Assembly (NCBI RefSeq): GCF_030316765.1
Contig: NZ_JASZYT010000006.1
Location: 124,001-188,000, forward strand
Source: Variovorax saccharolyticus
GTDB taxonomy: Bacteria > Pseudomonadota > Gammaproteobacteria > Burkholderiales > Burkholderiaceae_C
Reading direction: 5' to 3'
Length of the DNA stretch: 64,000 nucleotides
The position numbers and the translations under genes are program-made. Below the pieces are notes generated by a model. That model was not told where the DNA came from. It did no database searches and worked only from the letters and a program-made list of their open reading frames with translations. Below, one piece after another: positions 17,753 to 25,793 of the stretch; the stretch's first letter is position 1; every line of letters begins with the position of its first letter.

Positions 17753-18192
17753 GGGCCAGGCGCGGCCCAGCCCTTCGACACCGGCACGCCGCAGGACGCC
17801 AGCCGCTTGCGCATCGCCAGCACCGCGCGGTCCTTGCTCAGCAACCGGGCACCGTGCGCCACCGCGAGGTCGATGAAGACCTGGTCGTCGGGGTCCTTGC
17901 AGACGAAGCGCGCTCGCGGCGGAACACCCTCGACCCGACGGGTGCGGGCATCCCAGGCCGCCAGCACGACGTCCGGCTGCAGGCCCCTGGACTGCAGCCG
18001 CCGGGCGATCAGCGGGTAGCCGAGCACGCGCGCGAGTTCGTCGCGCATCGCCGCGGTGGCGATCCACTCCAGCTCGCCGTTCGCCAGCGCCGCGGTCAGC
18101 GCTTCCTGGCCGGGATCCTCGAACACCAGCAGGTCGAGCGCGATGTTGGTGTCGATGACGACGCCGGCCCGGCCCCGGACCGCTTCAGCCAC
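17749..18192 (-). CDS. PIN-domain ribonuclease-like protein, COG1569 type
   Basis: A 147-residue PIN domain of the group labelled as putative toxin of a toxin-antitoxin system. The acidic residues expected for Mg2+-dependent RNA cleavage are present: VVIDTNIALDLLVFEDP, MRDELARVLGYP, and KDPDDQVFIDLAVAHGARLLSKD. The start is GTG 18192, overlapping the stop of the GST gene by 8 bases. No small antitoxin-like gene lies next to it on either strand, so if it is a toxin it is an orphan; a housekeeping RNase role is equally possible. Confidence 0.85.
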   Translation of the reverse strand: MAEAVRGRAGVVIDTNIALDLLVFEDPGQEALTAALANGELEWIATAAMRDELARVLGYPLIARRLQSRGLQPDVVLAAWDARTRRVEGVPPRARFVCKDPDDQVFIDLAVAHGARLLSKDRAVLAMRKRLASCGVPVSKGWAAPGP

Positions 18193-18889
18193 GCTTCGGG
18201 ATGCCGAGGCCCGCCACCACCGCGGGCCGCTTCACGAAGGCCTCGAGCACGCGCCTGACGTTCGGGAAATCGGCGATGCCCACCAGGTCGCCGGCCTCGT
18301 AGAAGCCGATCAGGTTGCGCACCCACGGGAAGGTCGCGATGTCGGCGATCGTGTAGGCATCGCCCATCAGCCAGGCGCGCCCGGCGAGGCGCTGCTCGAG
18401 CACGCCGAGCAGGCGCCGCGATTCGGCCACGTAGCGGTCGCGCGGTCGCTTGTCCTCGTAGTCCTTGCCGGCGAACTTGTTGAAGAAACCGAGCTGGCCG
18501 AACATCGGGCCGATGCCGCCCATCTGGAACATCAGCCACTGGATCGTCTCGTAGCGGCCCGCGGCGTCCTGCGGAATGAACTTGCCGGTCTTGTCGGCCA
18601 GGTAGATCAGGATGGCGCCCGACTCGAACAAGGCCAGCGGCTCGCCGCCGGGACCGTTCGGGTCGAGGATGGCCGGGATCTTGTTGTTCGGATTGAGCGA
18701 CAGGAATTCCGGCGAGGTCTGGTCGCCCGATTCGAAGCTGACCAGGTGCGGCTCGTAGGCGAGACCGGTCTCTTCGAGCAGGATCGAGACCTTCACCCCA
18801 TTGGGCGTCGGCAGCGAATACAGCTGCAGCCGGTCGGGATGGACTGCGGGCCACTTCTTGGTGATCGGGAAGGCGGAGAGGTCTGCCAT
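18185..18889 (-). CDS. glutathione S-transferase family protein (YghU/YfcG-like)
   Basis: Cytosolic thioredoxin-fold/GST protein of 234 residues. The N-terminal domain has LQLYSLPTPNGVKVSILLEETGLAYE, the cis-Pro stretch NPNNKIPAILDPN and the glutathione-binding LFESGAILIYLADKTG. The C-terminal helical domain includes WLMFQMGGIGPMFGQLGFFNKF and the N-cap motif YTIADIATFPWV. These features match the nu-class disulphide-bond oxidoreductases YghU and YfcG. It is followed by the PIN gene with an 8-base overlap, and is divergent from the MetE-like gene with 103 bases between. Confidence 0.92.
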   Translation of the reverse strand: MADLSAFPITKKWPAVHPDRLQLYSLPTPNGVKVSILLEETGLAYEPHLVSFESGDQTSPEFLSLNPNNKIPAILDPNGPGGEPLALFESGAILIYLADKTGKFIPQDAAGRYETIQWLMFQMGGIGPMFGQLGFFNKFAGKDYEDKRPRDRYVAESRRLLGVLEQRLAGRAWLMGDAYTIADIATFPWVRNLIGFYEAGDLVGIADFPNVRRVLEAFVKRPAVVAGLGIPKRG

Positions 18890-18992
18890 GTGCGTGCTCG
18901 ATTGGGAATGACGAAAGCGCGCATTCTCTGCCAGAGCCGGAAAGGGCGTTGTTGGCGTACGCTCGCGACCTGGTTTCGCGGAGGTTTTGCGC

Positions 18993-20024
18993 ATGACCCA
19001 CCCACTTTTCAGTTCGACCATCGCCGGCAGCCTGCCCAAGCCCGCCTGGCTGGCCGAGACCCGCAAGCTGTGGCCGCAATGGAAGTCCGAGGGCGCCGAG
19101 CTCGCGCAGGCCAAGGCCGACGCCACGCTGCTGTGGATCAAGGCGCAGGAGGACGCGGGCCTGGACGTGATCGGCGATGGCGAGCAGTCGCGCCAGCATT
19201 TCGTGCACGGCTTCCTGGAGCAGGTCGAAGGCATCGACTTCGAGCACAAGGTGAAGATGGGCATCCGCGACAACCGCTACGACGCGATGGTGCCGCAGGT
19301 GGTGTCCGCGCTGCGCCTGAAGGGCCGCGTGCACGCGGCCGAGGCGCGGCTGCTGCGCGCCCACACCGCGCGCCGCATCAAGTTCACCTTGCCCGGCCCG
19401 ATGACGATCGTCGACACCGTGGCCGACCGCCACTACGGCGACCGCGTGAAGCTGGCGATGGCCTTCGCCGAGCTGCTCAACCGGGAGGCGCTGGCGCTGC
19501 AGGCCGACGGCGTCGACATCATCCAGTTCGACGAACCGGCCTTCAACGTCTACATGAAGGACGCCGCCGACTGGGGCGTGCGGGCGCTGGAGCGCGCGGC
19601 GCAGGGCCTGGGCTGCACCACGGCCGTCCACATCTGCTATGGCTACGGCATCCAGGCCAACGTGGACTGGAAGGCGACGCTCGGCGAGCAATGGCGGCAG
19701 TACGAAGAGGTGTTTCCCGCCCTCGCGAAGAGCCGCATCGACCAGGTCAGCCTGGAATGCTTCCACTCGCACGTGCCGCCGGAACTGATGAAGCTGCTGG
19801 ACGGCAAGGACGTGATGGTCGGCGTGATCGACGTGGCGAGCGATGTGGTCGAAACGCCCGAGCAGGTCGCCGAGACCATCGGGCAGGCCTTGCAGTACGT
19901 GCCCAGGCAGCGCCTGCTGCCCTGCACCAACTGCGGCATGGCGCCGATGGACCGCGACATCGCGCTGAAGAAGCTGCAGGCGCTGGCCGAAGGCGCCGCG
20001 CTGGCGCGCAAGCGCTACGGCTGA
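18993..20024 (+). CDS. MetE core-type methyltransferase (cobalamin-independent methionine synthase C-terminal domain)
   Basis: A 343-residue single-barrel protein equal to the catalytic C-terminal half of MetE; the N-terminal MetE barrel is missing. The zinc site is complete: His213 and Cys215 in AVHICYGYG, Glu255 in SLECFHSH and Cys314 in CTNCGMAPM. Core MetE proteins may use simpler methyl donors than polyglutamyl methyltetrahydrofolate; the donor here is unknown. ATG 18993 is chosen because GGAGG lies 9 bases upstream, rather than the in-frame TTG 18987. It overlaps the convergent rlmL end by 10 bases. No B12 riboswitch is visible in the 103-base leader. Confidence 0.9.
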   Translation: MTHPLFSSTIAGSLPKPAWLAETRKLWPQWKSEGAELAQAKADATLLWIKAQEDAGLDVIGDGEQSRQHFVHGFLEQVEGIDFEHKVKMGIRDNRYDAMVPQVVSALRLKGRVHAAEARLLRAHTARRIKFTLPGPMTIVDTVADRHYGDRVKLAMAFAELLNREALALQADGVDIIQFDEPAFNVYMKDAADWGVRALERAAQGLGCTTAVHICYGYGIQANVDWKATLGEQWRQYEEVFPALAKSRIDQVSLECFHSHVPPELMKLLDGKDVMVGVIDVASDVVETPEQVAETIGQALQYVPRQRLLPCTNCGMAPMDRDIALKKLQALAEGAALARKRYG

Positions 20025-21256
20025 CCCGGCGCCGCCGCCTGCGGCGTGCGTTCGCGCGCCGAGCCGGCCACCATGTCGAAGCGGAACAGGCGGCATTCGA
20101 TCGGGCCGTTCCACATCGGCACGCGGCGCGATTCCTTCAGCCGCATGCGCTTGGGCAGTTGCAGGTCGGGCGTGAGCATCCAGGCCGTCCAGCCGGCGAA
20201 GTTCTTCTTCCAGTGGGAGGCCAGCTGGACGAAGAACTGGCCGCCGTCCTCGGTCTGCGCCTCCTCGCGGCCGCGCGCCACGCCGCCGACCTCGATGCGC
20301 TCGCCATAGGGCGGGTTCAGCATGATCACGCCGGATTCCGCCGGCGGCATGCGCTGCAGGGCATCGCCGCCGCGGAACTGGATCGCGGCCGCAACGCCCG
20401 CGCGCTCGGCATTCCGCTCGGCGAAATCGACCATGCGGTGCGACACGTCGGAGCCGAAGATCACCGGCGCCCGCTCCACCGCAGGCGGCACGGCCTCGGC
20501 TTTCAGCGCCGACCACACATGGGCCTGGAAGGGCAGCAGCTTCTCGAAGCCGAAGCGCCGCAGCGACCCGGCCGCGATGCCGGCGGCGATCTGCGCCGCC
20601 TCGATCGCGATCGTGCCGCTGCCGCAGCAGGGGTCGTACAGCGGCGCGTCCGACACCGCGCCGGTCTCGGGGTTCCACCAGCCGCTGGCCGCCAGCATTG
20701 CCGCGGCCAGGGTTTCCTTCAAGGGCGCATCGCCCTTGTCCTGCCGCCAGCCGCGCTTGAACAGCGGCTCGCCCGAGGTGTCGATGTAGAGCGTGCAGGT
20801 GTCGGTCGTGAGGTGCGCGAAGACGCGGCAGTCGGGCCACTGCGTCTCGATGCTGGGCCGAACGCCGCCCGCCTTGGCGCGGAAGCGGTCGGCGATCGCG
20901 TCCTTGATGCGCAGGGTGGCGAAGTTGAGGCTCTGCAGCGGGCTGTGCTGGGCCGTGGTCTCGATCTTGAAGGTCTGCTTCGGGGTGAACCAGATCTCCC
21001 AGGCCACACCGCTGGCGATGGCGTAGAGATCGTTCTCGCTGCGGTACGGCGCGTGCGCCAGTTCGATCAGCACGCGCTGGGCCAGCCGGCTGTGGAGATT
21101 GAGCTTGAGCGCGTCGCGCCAGTCGGCGCGCACCCGCACGCCGCCGCGCAAGGTGAGCAGGTCCTGCCCCACGCGGCCGGTCAGCGCATGCACTTCCTGC
21201 GCCAGGAAATCCTCGACGCCGGCGGCGCAAGGGAGAAAAAGCGAGAGATCGTTCAC
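20015..21256 (-). CDS. rlmL: THUMP-domain 23S rRNA (guanine-N2) methyltransferase, RlmL type
   Basis: SAM-dependent RNA methyltransferase of 413 residues, matching the methylase half of RlmL (m2G2445 of 23S rRNA). The N-terminal THUMP region runs from FLPCAAGVEDFLAQEV to about residue 165 (TLYIDTSGEPLFKRGWR). The Rossmann domain has motif I DPCCGSGTIAIEAAQIA and the catalytic motif IV NPPYGER. The second RlmK domain of enterobacterial RlmKL is absent, as is usual outside the gammaproteobacteria. The start is a GTG at 21256; no ATG lies near the domain start. Short Pro/Ala-rich C-terminal tail. Confidence 0.93.
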   Translation of the reverse strand: MNDLSLFLPCAAGVEDFLAQEVHALTGRVGQDLLTLRGGVRVRADWRDALKLNLHSRLAQRVLIELAHAPYRSENDLYAIASGVAWEIWFTPKQTFKIETTAQHSPLQSLNFATLRIKDAIADRFRAKAGGVRPSIETQWPDCRVFAHLTTDTCTLYIDTSGEPLFKRGWRQDKGDAPLKETLAAAMLAASGWWNPETGAVSDAPLYDPCCGSGTIAIEAAQIAAGIAAGSLRRFGFEKLLPFQAHVWSALKAEAVPPAVERAPVIFGSDVSHRMVDFAERNAERAGVAAAIQFRGGDALQRMPPAESGVIMLNPPYGERIEVGGVARGREEAQTEDGGQFFVQLASHWKKNFAGWTAWMLTPDLQLPKRMRLKESRRVPMWNGPIECRLFRFDMVAGSARERTPQAAAPGQP

Positions 21257-21319
21257 CCCGCGATTGTCGCCCCGACAAGGCCCCCGGCGGCGGCTTGCTG
21301 TTCTATAGTGGACCGGCCG

Positions 21320-23245
21320 ATGAGCCCACCGCCCACACCCGCAAGCCCCCAGGCCTCCGGCCGACGCAGGGCCGCCCCAAGTCGGCCTGCTCCCCCTCAG
21401 GGGGCAGCGACACACGAAGCGAGGAGCGTGGGGGCCCAGGCCGACGCCGGGCCGCCCCAAGGCGGCCTGCAACCCCCTCGGGGGGCAGCGACACACGAAG
21501 TGAGGAGCGTGGGGGCCACGACCACCGACGGGTTCGCCATCCGCTGCGAGGTGCTGCGGCTCAGCGCCCAGCCCAGCGGACCGGTGCTGCTGTTCCAGTT
21601 CCTGCTCGACTGCGGCGTGGCGGGCCTGTTCGCCTGGCGCTATTCGGTGCCGCACGCGCTGGCCTGGATCGCACTGATCGCCGCGACCACCGCCTACCGC
21701 GGCTTCTTCCCGCAGCGTCTGCCGACGCCGCTGACCCCCGACAACCTGCAGCCCGCGCTGCGCGAGCACACGCTGCGCATCGCGCTGCACGAAGGGGCCC
21801 ATGGCCTGGCCGGCATCCTGCTGTTCGATCCGGCGGATTCGACCTCCCAGCTGCTGATCGGGCTGGTGGTGATGGCGATGACCTTGTCCTCGGCCTTCTC
21901 GGTGTCCTACTACACGCCGGCCATGCGGCTCGCGATCACGCTGCTGCTGGCGCCGACCATCGCCATGGGCCTGACCGTCGGCGCGCCGCTCATGACGGTG
22001 CTGTCGCTGCTGGGCATCGGCCTGCTGGCGATGGTCTGGAAGCTGGTGGCGGAGCGCGCGCGCCAGCTCGAGGAGAACATCGGGCTGCGCCACAACGAGA
22101 GCGCCCTGCGCGAGCAGGCGCTGGCCGGCCTGCACGAATCGCAGCAGGCCCAGGCCGAGCGGCTGCGCTTCTTCTCGGCCGCCAACCACGACCTGCGCCA
22201 GCCGGTGATGGCGATGGGCCTGCAGGCCGAGGTGCTGCGCCAGCAGCTCAGCGCCGGCGAGGACATGGTCACGGTGCTGGGCACGGTCGCCGCGCTGTCC
22301 AGGGCCCAGCAGGCGCTCGAAGGGCTCACCAACCAGCTGCTCGAGATCGGACGCATCGAGGCCGCGGCCGACCCGATCTCGCCGGTGGCGGTCGCCCTGG
22401 CGCCGCTGCTGTCCGAATTCGCGCGGCAGGCCGGCAGCGGCCGGGTGCGGGTGCGCTGCCCGGCCGACGCCGTGGTCTGGACCGACCTGGTCGCGCTGCG
22501 CCGGATCCTCGGCAACCTGGTCGACAACGCGCTCAAGTTCACGCCCCGGGGCCGCGTGCTGCTGGCCTGCCGCCGGCGCGGCGAGGCCTGGCGGATCGAG
22601 GTCCGCGACGCCGGCATCGGCATCGCACCGGAAGCGCAGGAGCGCGTGTTCGGCGACTTCGAGCAGGTCGGCAACATCGAGCGCAACCTGCAGCGCGGCC
22701 ACGGGCTGGGGCTGGCGATCGTGCGGCGGCTGGCCCTGCGCCTGGGCGTCCAGATGTCGCTGCGCTCGGCGCCGGGACGCGGCTCGGTGTTCGCCTTCGA
22801 GCTGCCGGCGGCGCCGCAGGGCGTGCCGCTGGCGCCGGTGCCGGGGGCCGGCGCCGAGACCGCGCCGGAGCCGCAGACGCTGCGCCCGGGCCTGGTCGTG
22901 CTGGTGGTCGAGGACAACGCCGTGGTGGCCGACAGCATCTCCGCGCTGCTGCGCCTGTGGGGCGCGCGGCCGCGGGTTTGCGGCAGTGCCGCCGAGGCGC
23001 TGGCACTGCCCGACCTGGCAGCCTTCGACATCGCGCTGTGCGACATCCGCCTGCCGGGCCACATCGACGGCATCGCGCTGGCGAAGGAGCTCCAGCGCCG
23101 GCGGCCGTCGCTGGCCATCGCGCTGGTCTCGGCCGACATCGACGACGCGACGCAGAAGCTGGCGCTCGATCGCGGCTGGCAGGCGCTGCGCAAGCCCGTG
23201 CAGCCGGCCACGCTGCGCGCCCTGCTGCTGCGGTTGCAGCGCTGA
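21320..23245 (+). CDS. hybrid histidine kinase with repeat-derived N-terminus
   Basis: Sensor kinase, 641 residues if started at ATG 21320. Residues 14-66 are encoded by two tandem copies of the dispersed repeat, giving a duplicated GAATHE(A/V)RSVGA peptide. Then come about six membrane segments (87-240), a coiled coil, the H-box NHDLRQP with His290, an HATPase domain (N-box Asn403 in NLVDNALKFT, DAGIGI, HGLGLAI) and a receiver domain with EDN at 531, Asp575 (LCDIRLPG) and Lys625. It is built like the kinase at 4605-6422. The start is unsure: GTG 21500 or GTG 21509 in the second repeat copy are alternatives, and none has a good ribosome site. It has no adjacent regulator gene. Confidence 0.85.
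   Translation: MSPPPTPASPQASGRRRAAPSRPAPPQGAATHEARSVGAQADAGPPQGGLQPPRGAATHEVRSVGATTTDGFAIRCEVLRLSAQPSGPVLLFQFLLDCGVAGLFAWRYSVPHALAWIALIAATTAYRGFFPQRLPTPLTPDNLQPALREHTLRIALHEGAHGLAGILLFDPADSTSQLLIGLVVMAMTLSSAFSVSYYTPAMRLAITLLLAPTIAMGLTVGAPLMTVLSLLGIGLLAMVWKLVAERARQLEENIGLRHNESALREQALAGLHESQQAQAERLRFFSAANHDLRQPVMAMGLQAEVLRQQLSAGEDMVTVLGTVAALSRAQQALEGLTNQLLEIGRIEAAADPISPVAVALAPLLSEFARQAGSGRVRVRCPADAVVWTDLVALRRILGNLVDNALKFTPRGRVLLACRRRGEAWRIEVRDAGIGIAPEAQERVFGDFEQVGNIERNLQRGHGLGLAIVRRLALRLGVQMSLRSAPGRGSVFAFELPAAPQGVPLAPVPGAGAETAPEPQTLRPGLVVLVVEDNAVVADSISALLRLWGARPRVCGSAAEALALPDLAAFDIALCDIRLPGHIDGIALAKELQRRRPSLAIALVSADIDDATQKLALDRGWQALRKPVQPATLRALLLRLQR
21359..21518 (+). repeat. two tandem copies of the dispersed ~80-bp repeat
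   Basis: Copy 1 spans 21359-21438 and copy 2 spans 21439-21518, with a period of exactly 80 bases. Each contains, in order, GGCCGACGC, a GGCCGCC-CCAA-GGCGGCC hairpin (imperfect in copy 1), a CCCCCTC(A/G)GGGGG hairpin, CAGCGACACACGAAG, and GAGGAGCGTGGGGGCC. Unlike the single copies elsewhere, these lie in the 5' region of a gene, between divergent rlmL and the kinase, and their frame is open throughout. Confidence 0.85.
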
Positions 23246-23263
23246 AGCGCCTATGCTCTGAGC

Positions 23264-23866
23264 ATGCCCGCCGTGCCCCAGCCCCCCCTGGCCGACGCCC
23301 CCGATGCGCCCCGCTACGGGAGGGTGGCGATCGCGCTGCATTGGCTGCTGGCGCTGATGATCCTGGCCTCTTTCGGCGTCGGCCTGTCGATGACCGGGCT
23401 GCCTTTCTCGCCGCTGCGCCTCAAGCTCTACAACTGGCACAAGTGGGCCGGCATCACGATCCTGGCGCTGTCGGCGCTGCGCTTGCTGTGGCGGCTGTCG
23501 CACGCGCCGCCGCCGCTGCCCGAGCGCATCCGGTCGGCGATGCCCGGCTGGCAGCTGAAAGCGCACCGCGGACTGCACCTGCTGCTCTACCTGCTGTTCT
23601 TCGCCGTGCCGCTGCTGGGCTGGGCCTACAGCTCGGCACTGGGCTTCCCGATCGCCTGGCTCGGCCTGCTGCCGCTGCCGGACTTCGTGCCGGTCGACAA
23701 GGAGTTCGCCGAGTCGGTGCTGAAGCCGCTGCACCGCGCGGGGGCCTTCAGCCTCGCCGCTGCGGCGGCGGTCCATGCGGCCGCCGCCTTGAAGCATCAG
23801 GTGGTCGATCGCGACGGCCTGCTCGACCGCATGTCGCCCTTCACCCGCCGAAATCGCTTCCCATGA
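23264..23866 (+). CDS. cytochrome b561
   Basis: Inner-membrane di-haem cytochrome b561 family protein, 200 residues and four membrane helices. Haem ligands are the usual histidines: ALHWLLALM in helix 1, YNWHKWAGI in helix 2, KAHRGLHLLLYL in helix 3 and LHRAGAFSLAAAAAVH in helix 4. Such proteins move electrons from quinols to other carriers. It is followed, with an ATGA overlap, by a YceI gene, a pairing common in proteobacteria. The start codon is overlapped by the palindrome ATGCTC-T-GAGCAT (23253-23265), and no ribosome site is visible. Confidence 0.94.
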   Translation: MPAVPQPPLADAPDAPRYGRVAIALHWLLALMILASFGVGLSMTGLPFSPLRLKLYNWHKWAGITILALSALRLLWRLSHAPPPLPERIRSAMPGWQLKAHRGLHLLLYLLFFAVPLLGWAYSSALGFPIAWLGLLPLPDFVPVDKEFAESVLKPLHRAGAFSLAAAAAVHAAAALKHQVVDRDGLLDRMSPFTRRNRFP

Positions 23867-24447
23867 ATTTCCACTCCCTGGGCCGCCACCTGCTGTGCGC
23901 GGCCATGCTCCTGGCCGCCGGCGCCGCGGGCGCCGAACCGGTCCCGGCCGCAAAGCTGCTGCCGGCCCTGTGCCAGATCGTCTTCGTGACCCGGCAGATG
24001 GGCGTGCCGGTGGAGGGCTCGTTCAAGAAGTTCGATGCCCAGGTGGCCTTCGATCCGCGCAAGCCCGAAGGCGGCAGCGTGGCACTGCAGATCGACGTCG
24101 GCAGCGCCAGCCTGGGCATCCCGCAGAGCGACGCCGAACTGCCCAAGCCGGCCTGGTTCGACAGCCACCGCTTCCCGAAGGCCGAGTTCCAGTCGAACAC
24201 GATCAAGGCGCTCGGCGGCGGCCGCTTCGAGATCGCAGGCCGGCTGACGATCAAGGGCAGCACGACGGACCTGCTGGTGCCGGTCGAGATCGCGCAGTCC
24301 AATGGCCAGTCGACCGCCACCGGAAGCTTTACGATCCAGCGCCTCGCCTACAAGATCGGCGACGGCGAATGGACCGACACCTCGATGGTCGCCGACGACG
24401 TCCAGGTCCGCTTCAAGCTGGTGCTGGCCGGGCTCGGTCCGCTGTGA
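23863..24447 (+). CDS. YceI family periplasmic protein (first copy)
   Basis: A 194-residue exported lipocalin-like protein. The signal peptide covers about residues 1-24 (LLCAAMLLAAGAAGA, cut before EPVPA). The YceI barrel follows, with IVFVTRQMGVPVEGSFKKFDAQVAFD, ELPKPAWFDSHRFPKAEFQS and GRLTIKGSTTDLLVPVEI. YceI proteins bind isoprenoid quinone-like lipids in the periplasm. Together with the preceding cytochrome b561 (4-base overlap) and the second YceI gene 40 bases on, it forms a likely electron-transfer or quinone-binding operon. Confidence 0.93.
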   Translation: MNFHSLGRHLLCAAMLLAAGAAGAEPVPAAKLLPALCQIVFVTRQMGVPVEGSFKKFDAQVAFDPRKPEGGSVALQIDVGSASLGIPQSDAELPKPAWFDSHRFPKAEFQSNTIKALGGGRFEIAGRLTIKGSTTDLLVPVEIAQSNGQSTATGSFTIQRLAYKIGDGEWTDTSMVADDVQVRFKLVLAGLGPL

Positions 24448-24487
24448 ATCCGCCGCTGTCTCCCCACGTTCATCCGAAAGCCTCGTC

Positions 24488-25105
24488 ATGAAAAAACTGC
24501 TCACACTCGCCGCGCTGACGACCGCGGCGGCACTGGCCGGCGCCCAGCAGGCGCCCGAAGCGGCGGCCAAGCCGGCCGGCGGCCCGGTCAAGGGTGCCAG
24601 CTACGTGGTCGACCCGACCCACACCTTCGTCAACTACGAGATGGGCCACTACGGCACCACCACCAACCGCGGCCGCTTCAGCACCAAGGACGGCATGGTC
24701 AAGATCGACCCGTCGGGCACCGGCGCCAGCATCGACATCACGATGGACATCAGCTCCATCAACACCGGCGTCGATCTGCTCAACCGGCACCTGCTGAGCA
24801 AGGACTTCTTCAACGTCGCCGAGTTTCCGACCGCGCGCTTCGTCGCCGACAAGGTCGACTTCAGCGGCGACAAGATCACGCAGGTCAACGGCACGCTGAC
24901 CCTGATGGGGCAGTCACGGCCCGTGCTGCTCAAGGCCAACCGCTTCAACTGCTACCTGAGCCCGCTGATCAACCGCCAGATCTGCGGCGGCGACTTCGAG
25001 ACCACCGTGGAGCGCAGCCAGTGGGGCATCAGCTGGGGGCTGGCCTTCGGCTTCGAGGACAAGGTCCGGCTGCTGGTGCAGGTCGAGGCGGTCAATATCC
25101 AGTGA
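24488..25105 (+). CDS. YceI family periplasmic protein (second copy)
   Basis: A 205-residue paralogue of the preceding gene. The signal peptide MKKLLTLAALTTAAALAGA is followed by a short Ala/Pro linker, then the barrel: SYVVDPTHTFVNYEMGHYG, RGRFSTKDGMVKID, SSINTGVDLLNRHLLSKDFF and FPTARFVADKVDF. This copy has the canonical DPTH...S/N-type first strand, unlike the first copy which begins LCQIVFV, so the two may bind different ligands or form a heteromer. It ends the b561 operon; a 242-base intergenic region follows. Confidence 0.94.
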   Translation: MKKLLTLAALTTAAALAGAQQAPEAAAKPAGGPVKGASYVVDPTHTFVNYEMGHYGTTTNRGRFSTKDGMVKIDPSGTGASIDITMDISSINTGVDLLNRHLLSKDFFNVAEFPTARFVADKVDFSGDKITQVNGTLTLMGQSRPVLLKANRFNCYLSPLINRQICGGDFETTVERSQWGISWGLAFGFEDKVRLLVQVEAVNIQ

Positions 25106-25185
25106 AGCGGCGGGCAGCGCGATCGACGTTTGCATTCGCGTTGCATTCACCCATGGTTTTCCTTTGGTCGCAGGCGCCGGATCGC

Positions 25186-25199
25186 TTGATTTGAATCAA
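25186..25199 (+). promoter_or_regulatory. perfect FNR/Dnr-type box
   Basis: TTGATTTGAATCAA matches the TTGAT-N4-ATCAA consensus at every defined position. It lies 149 bases before the ATG of the 98-residue protein at 25348 and 80 bases after the second YceI stop. I could not fix a matching -10 element; TACGCT at 25232-25237 would put the box centre near -51. The remaining bases of 25106-25347 show no other gene or hairpin. Confidence 0.75.
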
Positions 25200-25347
25200 G
25201 GCGACCGGTTCACGCGGGGAAGTGGCAAACGTACGCTACACCGTAGTCGATCCTCTGCGGATCGGCTGCAGGGAGGCAGAGGCGCGATCCGGTCACGGAT
25301 CCATCGCCCCGCCGGTATCGTCACACAGCCATAAAAAGGGATTGATC

Positions 25348-25644
25348 ATGAGCGTTGTATTCACCCGCATCGGAACCCCGCTGCCCGGCAAGCAGGCCGA
25401 GGCTTTCGAATTCGTCAAGGGCCGCGCCGCCGCAGTCAACAAGGCCTACGGCACCAATGCCGAGGTCCATGTCCGCATCGGCGGCCCGATCGGCCAGATG
25501 GTCATGGTGTCCTACCACAAGAGCATCCAGGAACTCGAGGACATCAAGCGCCGCGTCATCGAGGACTCCTCCAGCGGCAAGATCCCGGTGGCACCCGAAG
25601 GCATCTTCTCGAGCGTCGAAGACGCCATCTGGCTGACCAAGTAG
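25348..25644 (+). CDS. 98-aa protein of unknown function behind an FNR-type box
   Basis: I do not recognise the family with certainty. The pattern of a first strand (VVFTRIGTPLPGK), a helix (EAFEFVKGRAAAVNKAYG), a second and third strand (EVHVRIGGPIGQMVMVSYH) and a helix (SIQELEDIKRRVIED) would fit a ferredoxin-like dimeric alpha/beta barrel of the Dabb or NIPSNAP kind. It has no signal peptide and no cysteines. A leader of 149 bases separates it from the FNR-type box, and a strong terminator follows 22 bases after the stop, so it is probably transcribed alone and induced or repressed by oxygen- or nitric-oxide-responsive regulators. Confidence 0.8.
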   Translation: MSVVFTRIGTPLPGKQAEAFEFVKGRAAAVNKAYGTNAEVHVRIGGPIGQMVMVSYHKSIQELEDIKRRVIEDSSSGKIPVAPEGIFSSVEDAIWLTK

Positions 25645-25666
25645 GCGAGCCCGCCAGCGCGGTCCC

Positions 25667-25712
25667 GATTCGCCGGCCCGGCTTCCACCGAAGCGCCGGC
25701 GAATCTTCGTTT
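25667..25712 (+). terminator. Rho-independent terminator after the 98-aa gene
   Basis: Perfect 10-base inverted repeat GATTCGCCGG (25667-25676) and CCGGCGAATC (25696-25705), with a smaller inner stem GCTTC-CACC-GAAGC, followed by TTCGTTT. It separates the 98-residue gene from the MFS-Crp/Fnr operon. Confidence 0.75.
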
Positions 25713-25793
25713 CGAGCCCACGCGGCCGATCCGGGTCAAGAACAAAACCAGCAGGCCACCGAGGCCACTGCCACCATTGAGGCGGGGAGACAC

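Noticed and set aside
25341..25350. A second FNR half-site, ATTGATCATG, at the start of the 98-aa gene
   Set aside because: Only one half of the site matches; it overlaps the start codon and is probably chance.
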